Assembly: GCA_003342895.1 (NCBI GenBank)
Contig: PTFA01000275.1
Span: 682,001-746,000 of the forward strand
Direction of reading: 5' to 3'
DNA: 64,000 bases
Origin: Casuarius casuarius
Taxonomy: Eukaryota; Chordata; Aves; Casuariiformes; Casuariidae
Shown one piece after another: positions 1 to 12,049 of the stretch (position 1 is its first letter; every line of letters begins with the position of its first letter). The notes beneath the pieces were generated by a model. The model saw nothing but the letters and a program-made list of their open reading frames with translations. It did no database searches and was not told where the DNA came from. The translations under genes were made by a program, and so were the position numbers.

Positions 1-3000
1 TTTTTTTATCTTTCTAAATACAATGTTTAGTATTTTATTTTTAAGATGAAAAGAAGACATACAGATATGCACATTTTTATTGAGCAGCTGTGTTTGCTCT
101 GTACCCTTTGTCTGTCATCAGTTCATCCCTTCCTTATTGCTTGTTACATTCCTTTGTTAGAGCAAATCTAAAATTAGGCTGCAAAATAAGGCGTAAAGCG
201 GTCTTGATATGCATACTTGCTAAATGACAGTACAATACCCAAACTAAAGAGGGTAAAACCGGAAGACCATCTATCCCAATATTCTATTTTTGAACAATGG
301 CTGAATTCCTATTTAGAGTATAAGAAATGGAGAGAGTATCACATAATCTTTCTCCTCATGCAGTCTCACATCTTCCAGCAGTCAGCAGTTTAAATAAATC
401 ACCAGATCAGAGTGTTATGCTTAATAACCATGTATTGACCTTTCGAGGTTTTATAGAAACTACTAGACTTAAAGTCTAAATTGATTCCATGCTTACCCTG
501 AAACATCCAACATACTGGTTAAAGTCTTGGCAATCTAAAAATGCAAAGGAACTGAACAGAAGAACCAAAACTGTTAGGTGTTTTGTTTGTTTGTTTGTTT
601 TTTCTCAATGCTTTCCCAATCTCTCCCAAAGTTGTGATATGGGAAATATGAAAACTTGGAGAAAAGTTAAAATGGAAATGTTCTCAATGAACAGAGAAAA
701 GAGGTGAAAAGCCTCTTTCAATTTGTTCCCATCTTCACTTAATAGAGTAATTTGTGCCCAACTTTAATGTAATGGAGTACATGAAAATCGTAGTGAAAGT
801 TCAGACTAAGCAGGTCGGATATTTTAAATACTAATCCTGCTTAGAGAAGTCACAAGAAAAATGTACGCTATATGTTACTACGTCAAAGCTTGTGTTAACT
901 TTACATTATGCTGGTATAAGTTATGTTGTACTTGATTAAACTTTCTAATTTTGACTATGGTTATGACAGTCTGCTTATATCAGTAACAGTTTCACTGAAC
1001 AGTAGCAGGGCAACCGAGCTTTATTGCTTTTAGATGTCTCCATTATGGAGGATAATATGAACCTACATGATTATGTCATGTCAAACAATTTCTAGATCTG
1101 CTGTGGATCTACAGGAAATCTGTGTCATTAAGCCTGAAAACTCTGAAAATCCTGGATGTCTGGGGATGTTCAATGGCTTTCAAACTTCCTCCTGTTAACC
1201 AGAACCTGAGCTTCTGTTGTAGACAAACTAGTTTTCTGAGTTCCTGAACTTCCAAAGAACCTCAGCTTTGCCAGGATCCTCCAAACAGGTGGATAAAATT
1301 ACATTCAAAATTAAAGCAAATGATGACAGAGAACATTTCCAGGCCTGAAACTTGATCATCTTATTGTTAAATTGTTAGAAAAGTCCCTTCCATGTATTTT
1401 GCTAAGTCCAACTAGTGCTTTCCCAGAGAAACTGAGCATGGGTCAGGGACTGTTCCAAATAGATGCAGCCATAGATGGGAAGCAGCCAGCCTGCTTTGGA
1501 GAATAAGAGAATTTAGTGTATGGAGAAGGGTCATTCTATGATGGTTGACCTCAGTTTCCAGGAACAGTCCTCAATGCCCTCTTTCTTTTTTTTTTCTTTT
1601 TTTTTTTCCTTTTTTTTTAACATAGCCATAAAGTAGCCAGAGCCACAAAGTACTCCAGATAAAATCCCCCATGACTAAGAATTCAGAGGTTATAGAACAG
1701 CACTGTGATGGACTCACTCAGGACTGGCAGCTCAAAACCTCTAGTTGCGGTCACTATATTTTATACTTTACTGCTGATGTGCTTGTTTCCTTCTTATTCA
1801 AGGGAGGAGAAAACCTACAGAAGCATTTTGCAGTTGTGCTGTACCTCCTTTCTTGAGTAGGTTCTTATGACTGGTACCTCATGGAAACTGATCTCTGCCA
1901 ATTAGTTTATTGGGGTGCTGCAGAACATGACTTTGCCTACTATGACATGATGCATAGTATGTACAGATGTGATTAAGGAAGCGTTTTATTTGTTCTAGAT
2001 TTGTGTTTACAAAAAGTCAGCTTTTGCTAAGAATCACTACAACTCTATGGTTGACTTTTTACTGTTCAGTTCTACTTACACTTTGTGTAAAGACTTCTAG
2101 TGTTACATAGCTTTTTTTTTTTTTAATACAACCCAATGAGTTGAAAAAAATGATGTCCTAACACATGCACGTAGGTCAACCAAGAGCAAAAGCTGTAAGT
2201 AAGAACTAAGTTGTGGGGAGTTTGTGTGTCGGTGCTAATGGAAAAACAGGGCATTATTTTATGCAACACATTTATGCAGTCAGCTGTGGTGTCTAATAGT
2301 TTTTCTTTTTATAATCCAGTATTGTTTCTCCCACACAGTACATTTATTTGATAAAGTGAGGATGATTTTGTTAATTTGAATTTAATGGTGTAGTGCCAAA
2401 AGAGGAACTTGTTCACTGCAAATGTGTTAGCTCAACTGTGATTGTGAGCATGTAGCTGTAACCCTCTGGGTTCCATGCCATTGTGGTCCAATGCAAATAT
2501 GTACTGCTGCTAAAAAATTGATCTTTTAAGAGAATGGGGGACGAGGTTCATTTTCACCCAAATTAGTTGCCTGATATGGCTCCAAGTGTGGCCTCTAGTA
2601 TGCCAGTGCCAGCACAAGGAAAAGCGTGTGAATGAGCATTTGAAAAGGAAAGGAAAGTAATACTCTGTTTCTTGCAGGAGCTCATACTTACATTGGATTA
2701 AAGAGGCTGGAAAAAAAAAAAAAGGTAAGGTGGTATAATACATCATAGATGTCCCAATTTTTTTATCTTCTTTTCACAGAACCTACAATATAATCTTAGA
2801 CTTGTAGAACTGAACAGCACTTTTTTGGATTTGGTCAAAGTTTATTTACTCTCCTTTTTAAATAGATTATCCTTCATATTTCTTCACAGATATTCTGTTT
2901 GGCAAGTATGTGAAAATTACGGCTACCCTCTCACTGTTCATTTTCAATTTCCTTCCTATCCACTTGCTTCCCCAGAAATAATAGACAAATAGCAGCATCG

Positions 3001-3200
3001 CTGACAAGTTACAGTCTGGTCCAAACAGAGTCTCACAGCAAGGAGGAAATCTCATAACTGTGCATCGTTAAGAAAGGGTTATCATGATCCCTCAAGGGTT
3101 CTCAGGGTTATAATGATCCCGACGTTATACTAATGACCCAAATCCAACTGTATCAACTGATACATATATGTTAGAAAATGCTGTGAATTTTGTATATTTA
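1..3200. other. Unique AT-rich non-coding DNA
   Basis: No gene is supported here. The open frames are at most 78 codons, none has a recognisable motif, and all lack paired splice sites. The stretch holds ordinary AT-rich sequence with short homopolymers, including a T-run near 2110-2124, an A-run near 2710-2722 and a longer pyrimidine tract listed separately. It is probably intergenic or deep intronic. I recognise no transposon in it. Confidence 0.6.
1580..1618. repeat. Polypyrimidine tract (T/C)
   Basis: About 39 bases are almost pure T with a few C interruptions. This is a simple low-complexity tract. On the plus strand it resembles a long splice-acceptor pyrimidine tract, but no exon-like sequence follows it. 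Confidence 0.85.
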
Positions 3201-3230
3201 CATATACATGTGTGTATATATACATATACA
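3201..3230. repeat. Alternating purine-pyrimidine (CA/TG/TA) tract
   Basis: Thirty consecutive bases alternate strictly between pyrimidine and purine, mixing CA, TG and TA steps. It is a decayed dinucleotide microsatellite. It lies about 65 bases before a perfect palindrome, so the local DNA is rich in symmetric sequence. Confidence 0.75.
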
Positions 3231-3293
3231 GTGGAGAAAATACATTACATGACATTATTTGGAAAGTTGTGAGAAACTATATCTCTAAGGATT

Positions 3294-3317
3294 GTATAAA
3301 TTATGCATAATTTATAC
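3294..3317. repeat. 24-bp perfect palindrome
   Basis: The arm GTATAAATTATG is followed directly by its exact reverse complement, giving a 24-bp palindrome with no spacer and an ATGCAT centre. Flanking bases do not extend the symmetry. It could form a small cruciform or bind a dimeric factor. Its AT-rich make-up means chance cannot be excluded. Confidence 0.9.
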
Positions 3318-6300
3318 TCCCAAGAAGACAGAGTCAAGGGTACACATACAACTGACAGTCAAGTCTTTCCTGACTTCTAATTTCATAACTGTACAATCTC
3401 AATGTTTTGTTAAGGTGTTTTATTGCATTTAATGTATCATCTTGTTTACTAATAGGGCACTGCATTACATGTTCAGTGAAACAGACCCTTAGTTATTTGT
3501 AGATTCAATAAGCAATAAACTCACCTTTGACCTGCTTTCCTTCAGGTAGTCTGATTAGACCTGTTGTTGGAAATCATCCAGCCTGATGATTGGTTTGTGC
3601 TGGTATTTTAGTAGTGGGATAGATTACTCATTTTACTGGATACTAGAGCTTGCAAAATTGGTGATTGTAAAGTTCAGTAACAATAATTCCTAACCATAGT
3701 TTCTTCATAATCCCACTGGTGAGGTGGTTACAGGGCAAGCAAATTCCTTTTACTGCCTAAAAATGCAACATTTGATATTTTACCTGGACAAGGCAGCTGG
3801 TGGCATTTAATTTCACTTCAGCAAACTCAGCAAACAGTCATCAAGTCACAGTTAAGAGAATACCTGATGCATTCTACACTAGTTTGTTTTATAATCTGAC
3901 AGTTCATCTATATACAATCATGCAGTGCCTAGTTTTAACAAGATCACCACTTCCTTTGAGTGAACACTGCACACAAATAACATTTTATTTGAAATTGAGC
4001 AAATCCTTTTATGAGTAGGTTACTTCAGAATATATTAAAAACCTCAAAAAACACTACATTCAATGAACATGGTCCAGGTCTGATCAAAACAGTAATAATA
4101 ATTAGATTCCAAAAGGGATCAAAATGAAATGGAACAGAAACCTCTTGACTGACGTGTCTCCTCCTTTCGATTGATCAACTTCTCAGTCTTGTCGGAATGC
4201 TTCTATAATTTTCGATGGGATTTGACTGATGCATGTATGAAATGTGCCTGGATAAATACCTACATACATTCTTTCTATATACGTGTGGTCATGTGTTTGT
4301 ATACACATTGCCTTCTTTTTGCTTCATTGTGGTTATAATCTTGTTCTGAAAGAAGACTATATTCAATAGGAGATTGGATATAGCAGCTTTCTTTTTTTTT
4401 TTTTTTTTTGATGTCATGAAAGATTCACTCTCTTCTTGGTGACTTAAAGTTTCACAGTTGTAGAAATATAGGCACCCTGGCTGGCCATAAACAGTATTTT
4501 CCTTTTACCCACAGACATGGAGCAGGGGACTTGCCCTTTTTGCATATTTTTTCACCCTTCTCCAGACAATTTTTTCTTTTATTTTTTTGCTTATTATGGC
4601 CAGATTTTGTCTGAGGAGGTCTTTAGGTATCTTTTCTTTCCTATGCCACAGGAAATGATAAGCAGCATTCAAATAATTAAATCCAGATCCATAAGCCATG
4701 TCACGATATTGGAAATTGCCAAAAGTAAACTGAGAAAGCTCTGGTGAAGGAGTCAACACTGACACTTAGAGAGATCCGTTGTGTCTAAGTTGTATCTACA
4801 AGCAACATGTCTCATTCCCAGTGGTGCAAAAATTAATATATTGGCTAGGCAATGCTCTGAAATAGTCCAATGGGGAGCATTTATTTTGTGACAAGGGTAT
4901 ATCTGGAAATTCTTTTGTGAAGTTGGAAACTAGGCGTTTGGTTGGCATTAGAGCAGATTTTTTTTTTTTCCAGCAAGCCAAAAAAATGAAGGAAGACCTT
5001 CTGATAAGCAATCAAGTTCCATAGTAGCTTAAAAATATTATATCTGTCTTTGTAAGGTATTGGAATTTTTCATGAACACCTAAGTTCAGCAAATCAAATT
5101 TTGTGTTGATACTACTGGGCGATCATCAAATTAATGCCCAATATATCAATATATTGTCAATACTAAAAAAAAAAAAAAAAAGAAGAAGTATTTATTCTAT
5201 TCATTGATAAGAGGTTATATTCTGGCACTTTTCTAAAATATTTTTGAATGGCTAGACATAAAAAAAATATGTTTTGAAGAATTAACAGCTTTTTTGAACA
5301 GTCGGTAGTTAAAAGCTGGGTGCAATGGAGAGACAGAAACTGTAACTGTGAGGCAAAGAAAGCCATACAATTGAATATGAATGATGTTTGATTCAGAGAC
5401 ACTCTTTTCATTCTTGTGTTTACAAGTATTAGCTGACAATCCTGTGGTGCTGTAACCTTGCCTGGTAGACTCAACTAAATTAGCAGTTAGATTGTGCCCT
5501 TCAGCCATCAGTTGTATAAAGACGTAAGAGGGAATAAGACCTTTCTTGATCCTCTTTGCACCTGCATTCACTCAGCCTTGTCTGTGATTCCGGTCCAAAG
5601 GAAAGCTAACAAATTCATGTCTGTCAAAATCCTTCTCTGAATAAGATCTGGGGGAGGAAAGGACATAGCCAGGTGTTAAATTATTTTTCAGTGGCATCAG
5701 TAGAACTGGATAATGAAAGAAGCACAGTGAAATTCTTTCCTAAAAGAAGAGAAATAACTTACTTCATTCCTACGGAATGTGGGAAAACGTGTAATTTCCC
5801 TTCATTCCTATCTTCTTCCACTGTCATCCTGATATGAACCAGCTTTCTACCTTCCTTTTTTCTAATCAGAAGAGAGGGGATTGACATTGTTCCAAAGCAG
5901 CATTTCTTTAAAGTGTTGTTAGGAAGTAAAGGTACTAAACAGGCTTTGATCTAGTGATAAAATCAGACGTCTCCAGAAGGGTCTCCCCCCTCCGCCTGCT
6001 AAGATTCCCATCTTTCCCTTTGGTAGAGAACAATTCACTAAAAATGATCCTCATCCATGTGGCAGAATATATGTAAGATTTAGGCAGCTAATTGCTTTTC
6101 CAGGGATGCCATTCTTTTCTATGAATCCACAAACATTTTAAGGCCGTGGCCAGGTGGACTATACTTGCTGAACATGGCTATATGGAATATATTTCAGTGT
6201 ACTTGGATTTTCACGTCTAGGACCCATTAAGGCTCACTCATGAAAGTGAGTAAATAACACACTATTTTTCATCAGTGACTATATCTGTGGCATTTATGGG

Positions 6301-7430
6301 TGTAGGGGAGAGATGAAGCACTTAAATGTTTTTCTGAAGCTCTAATAACCAGGTGTTAACCACTTTGCAGCATCATATAAATGTTTAAAAAGCAGAGAGC
6401 AGTTGTTTGTGCTGTCACACCAAAGCTCTTAGCACTGCAACTACTCTTGCTTTGTGTAACAATACTGAACGCTTACTTTTCTTTATTCTCAAAGACAGGG
6501 ATTATTTTTCTTCCCAATCTTTCTGTTGCCTAGTTGCTTCAATGCTGCACTCTATTTCTAATGTGTTTATTTCAGTATGTACAGTATAATTTCCATATGG
6601 CTCTGCTTTTGGTGGCAATATGACTCACTGATAATGATAGGTGAAGGAACAGACCTTTGAATGTGCCCTCCTTTTTCTAAAACTGTGGAGGAGTTAAATC
6701 TAGCTATTATTTTCTTACAGCCATTTATCAAAATAAGAACTATAAATATGTAAGAACTGGGTTTTTTATAACCATTTTACAACTATATGTAGTTCATAGA
6801 ATATAAGTGAAAAGGCAAAATAATGTTGAGATATTTTGAGAGACATCTTTGGCTGCTAGGCAGCACAGGATAAACGAGCAGATCATTTTACTCAGTTATG
6901 AAGTCAGTGATCTTATTAGGCAGGTTTGTAGGGAGAGAGGATGTCTTTTGTTAGACCAAGTGATGCAGCTGCAGAAAACAGAAAGCTGTCAGGCACAAAA
7001 ACTCTGTTTCAGGTATATATCCATATCTGTGTCACACATCTATAAAGCCTGTAGGGGGGCTTGGTGCTGAAAAGCAGCTCTGTTTTTTCCAGTTAAATTA
7101 TCCAGTATAATAGACATATTACCTCTCCCTACAAGGCCTAGCTTGGTTCTGTTCTTAGACAATCATAGCTGCAACATGACTTGTATTGGTTATATTGCTG
7201 TGACCAACACTGTATTTAAACGAAAGCCCATTCAGGAGCTTCTATGGGGAGCTGTTTATTTCCTTCAAACCTTTCTTAAAGTAGCACAGTATAGTGAGCC
7301 TCCAAACTGTAAATAAAAAAAAGAATCTACTATCTAGCTTAATTAAGTACCCAAAGGGCCCACCTAGCCCTTCCTCTTTCCCTTTGCAAAGTTGTTGTTC
7401 TTACTCTTTCTGTGAGAAGATATGTCCTCA
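3318..7430. other. Unique AT-rich non-coding DNA
   Basis: No gene or known transposon is supported. It contains an 18-base T-run at 4392-4409 and a 17-base A-run at 5165-5181. Two overlapping minus-strand frames between 5163 and 5571 (103 and 112 codons) are the longest open frames here. They have no recognisable motif and no good splice sites, and one starts in the A/T tract, so I do not call them genes. Confidence 0.55.
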
Positions 7431-7439
7431 AGCATTGGC

Positions 7440-7600
7440 TAGGGAGTTTGAGTAAGATGCAGACCCCGCGACCGCGGCTGGAAAAGTGGCTCGGAGCACA
7501 GTGACTGGGACTTAGGCAAACACTGCAGGATTCAGCATTCAGGCATCTTAGTTTATGTGGCATCCAGATACTAATGAGCATGTGAAGAGGGCTGTATGGT
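7440..7600. repeat. Possible old interspersed repeat, CpG-bearing
   Basis: A short island of higher GC includes CCGCGG near 7470. It is followed by GGGACTTAGGCA and CAGGCATCTTAG, a TTAGGCNNCT-like motif pair. Comparable TAGGTGYC motifs recur near 42.5, 56.2 and 58.1 kb. This suggests a very old dispersed repeat, but the likeness is short and the family is not identified. Confidence 0.25.
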
Positions 7601-7656
7601 GGGTACACAATTGTTTGTTTAGTCACACTTTAAAAATGTTGGGAGGGAGGGGTTAT

Positions 7657-7739
7657 TCTGTCTCTCTCTGATCCATCGTCTTCTCTTTCTCTTCCTTCAT
7701 GTTTTCTCCTCTTTTTCTCTTTTTCTACCTTTTTTTTAA
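7657..7739. repeat. Pyrimidine-rich low-complexity tract
   Basis: About 80 bases are dominated by T and C on the plus strand, with repeated TCTC and CTTT runs. It is simple sequence with no coding content. Confidence 0.7.
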
Positions 7740-10700
7740 CTATATTTGCAGTAAAAAAATTGTTTCTATTTTGCCTATTTCTACATAAATATAATTTCTG
7801 CTTCTGATTAATAGAATTTTCTCTAACTACATTTTACTTTTTTCTTTAACTTTGTAGTGTTCTATTCTCTTTTATCTTTTTTCAGTTCTCTTTCTGCTAT
7901 TCTAATGAAACATCCTTTTGAGCACTGATCATCACTCATAATATACTAGAAAAAAACAACCCACAGTTTAGACCTAATCCAAAGCTTACTGAAGCCAACA
8001 GGAGTTACTTCAATGGCTATTTGGTATAGGCTTGTTTGATGAAGTTCAGTGGCAATCTATGATACATAAAGAGTCAAACAGAATTGATTTTAGTTGTGGA
8101 ACAGGCTTTTCTAGAATTGCAAAACTTAAGCTTTTCAGTGCACCTTGTATTTCTACAGTAATAAATTAAAAGATGATTCTCCTATAAACTGTACTACCAA
8201 AGAGTAATAGAAATCTTCTTTTCTTTACCCACTTTATGTGTTAATAGGATCTTATTTCTGCAAGTGTGTAGAGATATATTTAAATACTGAATAGTTTTAT
8301 TTACTGTGTTGCTATTCACTTTTCATTTAATATTACTCTCTTCCAATTTTACTATAAACAAAGAATTGTTACAGCAATTCCAATATGAAAATATTATTTA
8401 TATTCAGTTTGCCATAGATTTTTAACACAACATTAAGTATCACCACAAATTGTAAGCATTGTGCAGCATTGTAAGGAGGCTGGAATGACTGCATTTGCAC
8501 TAACAAGATGAAAATTGTGTGTAAAGTCAATTTAATATAGCCAGTTCTCCACTGTATGAGGTGTAGCTTCAGAATGAAATCAGCCTGCTAAGACTGATAG
8601 TGGTGAACACAGTACAGTAAGGCATCTAGTATAGCTATCTCTGAGCTGACATTTGTAACCCTTCTTAAACACAAACTAGACCTAACAGAGTTGCTCAGAT
8701 GTCTCCCGACTGCATCCTCCAAGAAGGGATCATTATGTTGGCACAGGACTGAACCCAATCTGGCTCTATGCTTTGATACTGTGCTACTCTCAAGCTAATA
8801 GCTCTAAGTGTAGGGAACTACAATGCCAGAGCTCTTACTGTGCTTCTCAGCCTTCTGATAATGGTGCATGGAGATTATTTTGGTCCAGCCCAGTTTAATA
8901 ACTTGGTGCCTATCCAATGCAGAATAGGTTAAATGGCTTCCAGGCCTGAGTTTAACCAGAAAAAGACATAGCTGCATCTGTGTAGCCCTGTGACTAAGCT
9001 AATACACAGTCAGCTCAGTATCTCTACTTCTGTGAAACAGTTAATCTGCAACCCAGAGATAACTCCTACGAACAATTTAGAGATGCTCTTAGTATGCCTA
9101 ACACAAAGGGGAAGTGTGTGTTGAGGTAGAATTAATTAATAATAATAATGGAAAATGAGTTAAAAAAATAAACTAACTCTGAAAACAGAGTGAAGCCATT
9201 TAAAAGTATCTAAAATGTAGCAAAAATATCTTATTTAATGTGCTGTTTGCTATATGTTGTGAATTGAGGCTTCAAAACTGCAGTTTTCTGTGTTTGGATC
9301 CAGGGGGATCTATTACTTCCAGGAGACTTCCATCAGGCTTAAAATCAACAAGCGAGATTTCACATACATGATCCTTTAGGTAATATTACCTTTTTCCGCT
9401 TGAATGTAAAACCGGGCAATATAGAGGGAAGCAGGCTCAACTTCTGCCTGTCTATTTTATAGGTATCTGTTTACATTCAGGACTGTTAGTGTGTCGAAAT
9501 TTTCCTGTTCCTAGTTCTGAAGTTAGGGCATGTGATGGGAAACTGTGACTTCCTTCGCTCTTTCCACCCATAAAACAGCAAGAACAAGCTAGCCTCCTCT
9601 GAATTAAATGTCTTACAATACAGCAAAGGCAGAAATTATTTTTACTACATTTCTAGATGTACTATTTGGCCTATACAGTCACAAGGAACAGAAAATAGCA
9701 ATCATTTTGAGTCCTTTATCAAGATGACTTTTAGCATCCTTGTCTTGAAAGCTTGATTCATAACACTTGGAAGGAATTGTTACAATACATCTGGTCATTT
9801 GTTAGTAAAGCTTAGCCAAGAAAGCCTTAGCACAGAAATCTTTAGTGGTTTTATCTTGCTAAAATTAATAGCTTCCTAATTACACATTTGCTCAATCAGT
9901 GTTGTATTGTAAAAAACAACCTGATTATATATATTTTGTTAATAATGGATCATCATGGGTTGTTGGGCAAATACTGGATTTAATGGTCTTTAAAATGCCT
10001 GTTGTATTGAAGATATGTTAAAAGAAAATTATCATAGTTACACTTGTGTTATGGTGTATGGTGCAAGTTTATGTAATTATAGATGTTGAGTCCAACTCAC
10101 AATTGCTGTCAACTTTACCAGTTCTGATTTAAAACAGGCATTAAAACAAAAAAGTCGAAACAACCTTCTATTCCAACAAATAGTAAAAAAAAAAAAAAAG
10201 AACAGGATTTCCCCCAGGGTGTAGTGAAGGTTAAAGATTATTCTGGGTCTTTCCAGGTTAATGAAAGTTTTACAAGATAAACAACCCTGTGATCCCCACC
10301 TTATGCATGATATGCTTCTTTCAGAGTGAGGGATGAGCTATTAATTTTATCTTCTGTGTTTTTCCTCCACAACAAAAGAAGCTAAAATGTAAGCAATATT
10401 TAAAATATATCCTTTATAATCACATGTGCATGACTTATTCATGTATGAAGAACATCATCCCCTTTAAATATCTTACTGGGGTTCTAGATGATACTGTGGC
10501 AGTACAATTATAATTATGGCTAAATTCCAAGTGATTTCTTCTCTATATTTAAGTCTTTTCCTTTCACCGGTAGTAAAATCTAGTATTCCTATTTGAAGTG
10601 GAAAAATCACAGGATCCTTTCTTTTCACCATCACGCCTATGAATTTAAAGCAGTGCAGTAAAATTAAATTATACCTGATGTTCTCTAAATTTGATCACTT

Positions 10701-11110
10701 CAGAAATTAAGTACTTACAAGATACTTCAGTAATTTTAAATTGTCATGTATTGCAGAGGATGATTTTGAGTTACTTGAGCAGTTCTTTGCTATTTATTTA
10801 TTTCATTAATTTTCGGTTTGAAAACAAATGGCATGGAATTCTAGCACATGTTTATTATTGAATAAATGTTAAAGGAAAATGTCCTCACAAATTTTTGAAG
10901 GATGTGATTCACTGAAGTGATAAGTGAAAACCAGCAGATAACTCAAAAACAATGCCCAAAATTTTATAATAGTACATATGATACTTGTTATTGTTTTAGA
11001 GAAATCGTTATAGGGAGGAATGTTATGTAAAGGTGAGGAAAAAAATGTGTTTCCATATATACCTTGCACAAACTCACAGAATCAAATGTTTCAGTCTTTC
11101 TTCAAAGCAA
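7740..11110. other. Unique AT-rich non-coding DNA
   Basis: I see no gene, known transposon or array. Segment 8640-9120 is slightly richer in GC and unclassified. A short A-run lies near 10186-10199. Open frames are no longer than 66 codons and look random. Confidence 0.6.
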
Positions 11111-11119
11111 AGCAATTTT

Positions 11120-11575
11120 TGCATGTAGTTCAATGTCTTGCCTAGGTTTGATCACATCTTGAATACTGTACACAGTTTTTGTCTCTTCATCTAAAAAAAA
11201 AAAAAAATAGATCTATAAAATGTTTACAGAAGGGCAACAAGGATTTTCAAAACTACACTATAGCATCTGAATGACAATATGGTGGAATTTTTTTGCCTGA
11301 GAAAAAATTTAGTGGAGGTTTATAAAATCATGAAGGACATGAAGATAGAAGACTGGGATATTTATTATCTTTTCATATAGGCTCCAAGAAGAAGCTAGTA
11401 AGATCTAGTTGCACAGCATGTAGAGAATGTTGTTATTCAAGCAACAGATAAACCTATGAAACTCCTTGCCAAAAGATGCTTGGTGGCAAAACATTTGTAT
11501 ATATTCAAGGAGAGGTTGAACAGGTAGTTGAAAAAGAGCTTTGATGAGAGTTTCTCAATAGATAGAACTCATCAG
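11120..11575 (+). mobile_element. Old CR1/L3-type LINE 3' end, degraded
   Basis: This is the terminal part of a CR1-family non-LTR retrotransposon, after the reverse-transcriptase domain and into the 3' region. The recognisable landmarks run in the family order: TTTGATCACATCTTGAATACTG, then AGAAGGGCAACAAGGA near 11230, then TATAAAATCATGAAGGACAT near 11320, then GAAACTCCTTGCCA near 11458, then AAGGAGAGGTTGAACAGG. Many indels and an internal A-run (11192-11206) show it is an ancient copy with no coding ability. The typical recent-CR1 terminal ATTCTATG repeat is not evident. Assignment to the CR1/L3 group rests on recalled family landmarks and not on a database search. Confidence 0.8.
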
Positions 11576-11738
11576 CCTCAGGCCACCCCCTGATGTGAAG
11601 ATAATGTGAGGCAAGGAGAGTACTCACTATGATATTTGCTTGCCTCATCACTGTTCTGCCTTAGGCATCTGCTTATGGTTATTGTTTGAGACAAGACACC
11701 AACTTGGGAGATAATGTGTAAACAGGTAAATGTGTTCT

Positions 11739-11756
11739 CCCCCCCCCCTTTTTTTT
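11739..11756. repeat. C10-T8 homopolymer junction
   Basis: Ten C residues are followed directly by eight T residues. A near copy of this arrangement lies about 290 bases downstream (12028-12044). Confidence 0.9.
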
Positions 11757-12027
11757 CCATCTTAGAAATTAATTTTTAGAAGTGTATTAAGAAAATCACT
11801 TTGATTGAGATAACAGCTATTCTTTTGATATGGGGAAATTGATCTATGCAGCTGCTGTGTATCTTCAATTTTGAGAGAAATGTACAAAGCCACAGAGGCC
11901 AATGGAAAAGCCAAAATATCTCATTTATAAAGTATCTTTTTTTGGAAAAAGAATGTGAAATCTGTAATTGCAAAGAAAACTTCCAACAGGCTTATGAAAA
12001 CACTACTTAGGTTATCTCACATTTCTG

Positions 12028-12044
12028 CCCCCCCCTTTTTTTTT
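12028..12044. repeat. C8-T9 homopolymer junction
   Basis: Eight C residues run straight into nine T residues, mirroring the tract at 11739-11756. The flanks of the two tracts are not alike, so this does not look like a segmental duplication. Confidence 0.9.
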
Positions 12045-12049
12045 ATTTT

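Noticed and set aside
5163..5571. Two overlapping minus-strand open frames of 103 and 112 codons.
   Set aside because: There is no family motif, no good flanking splice sites, one runs into a poly(A/T) tract, and two frames open at once points to chance low stop density.
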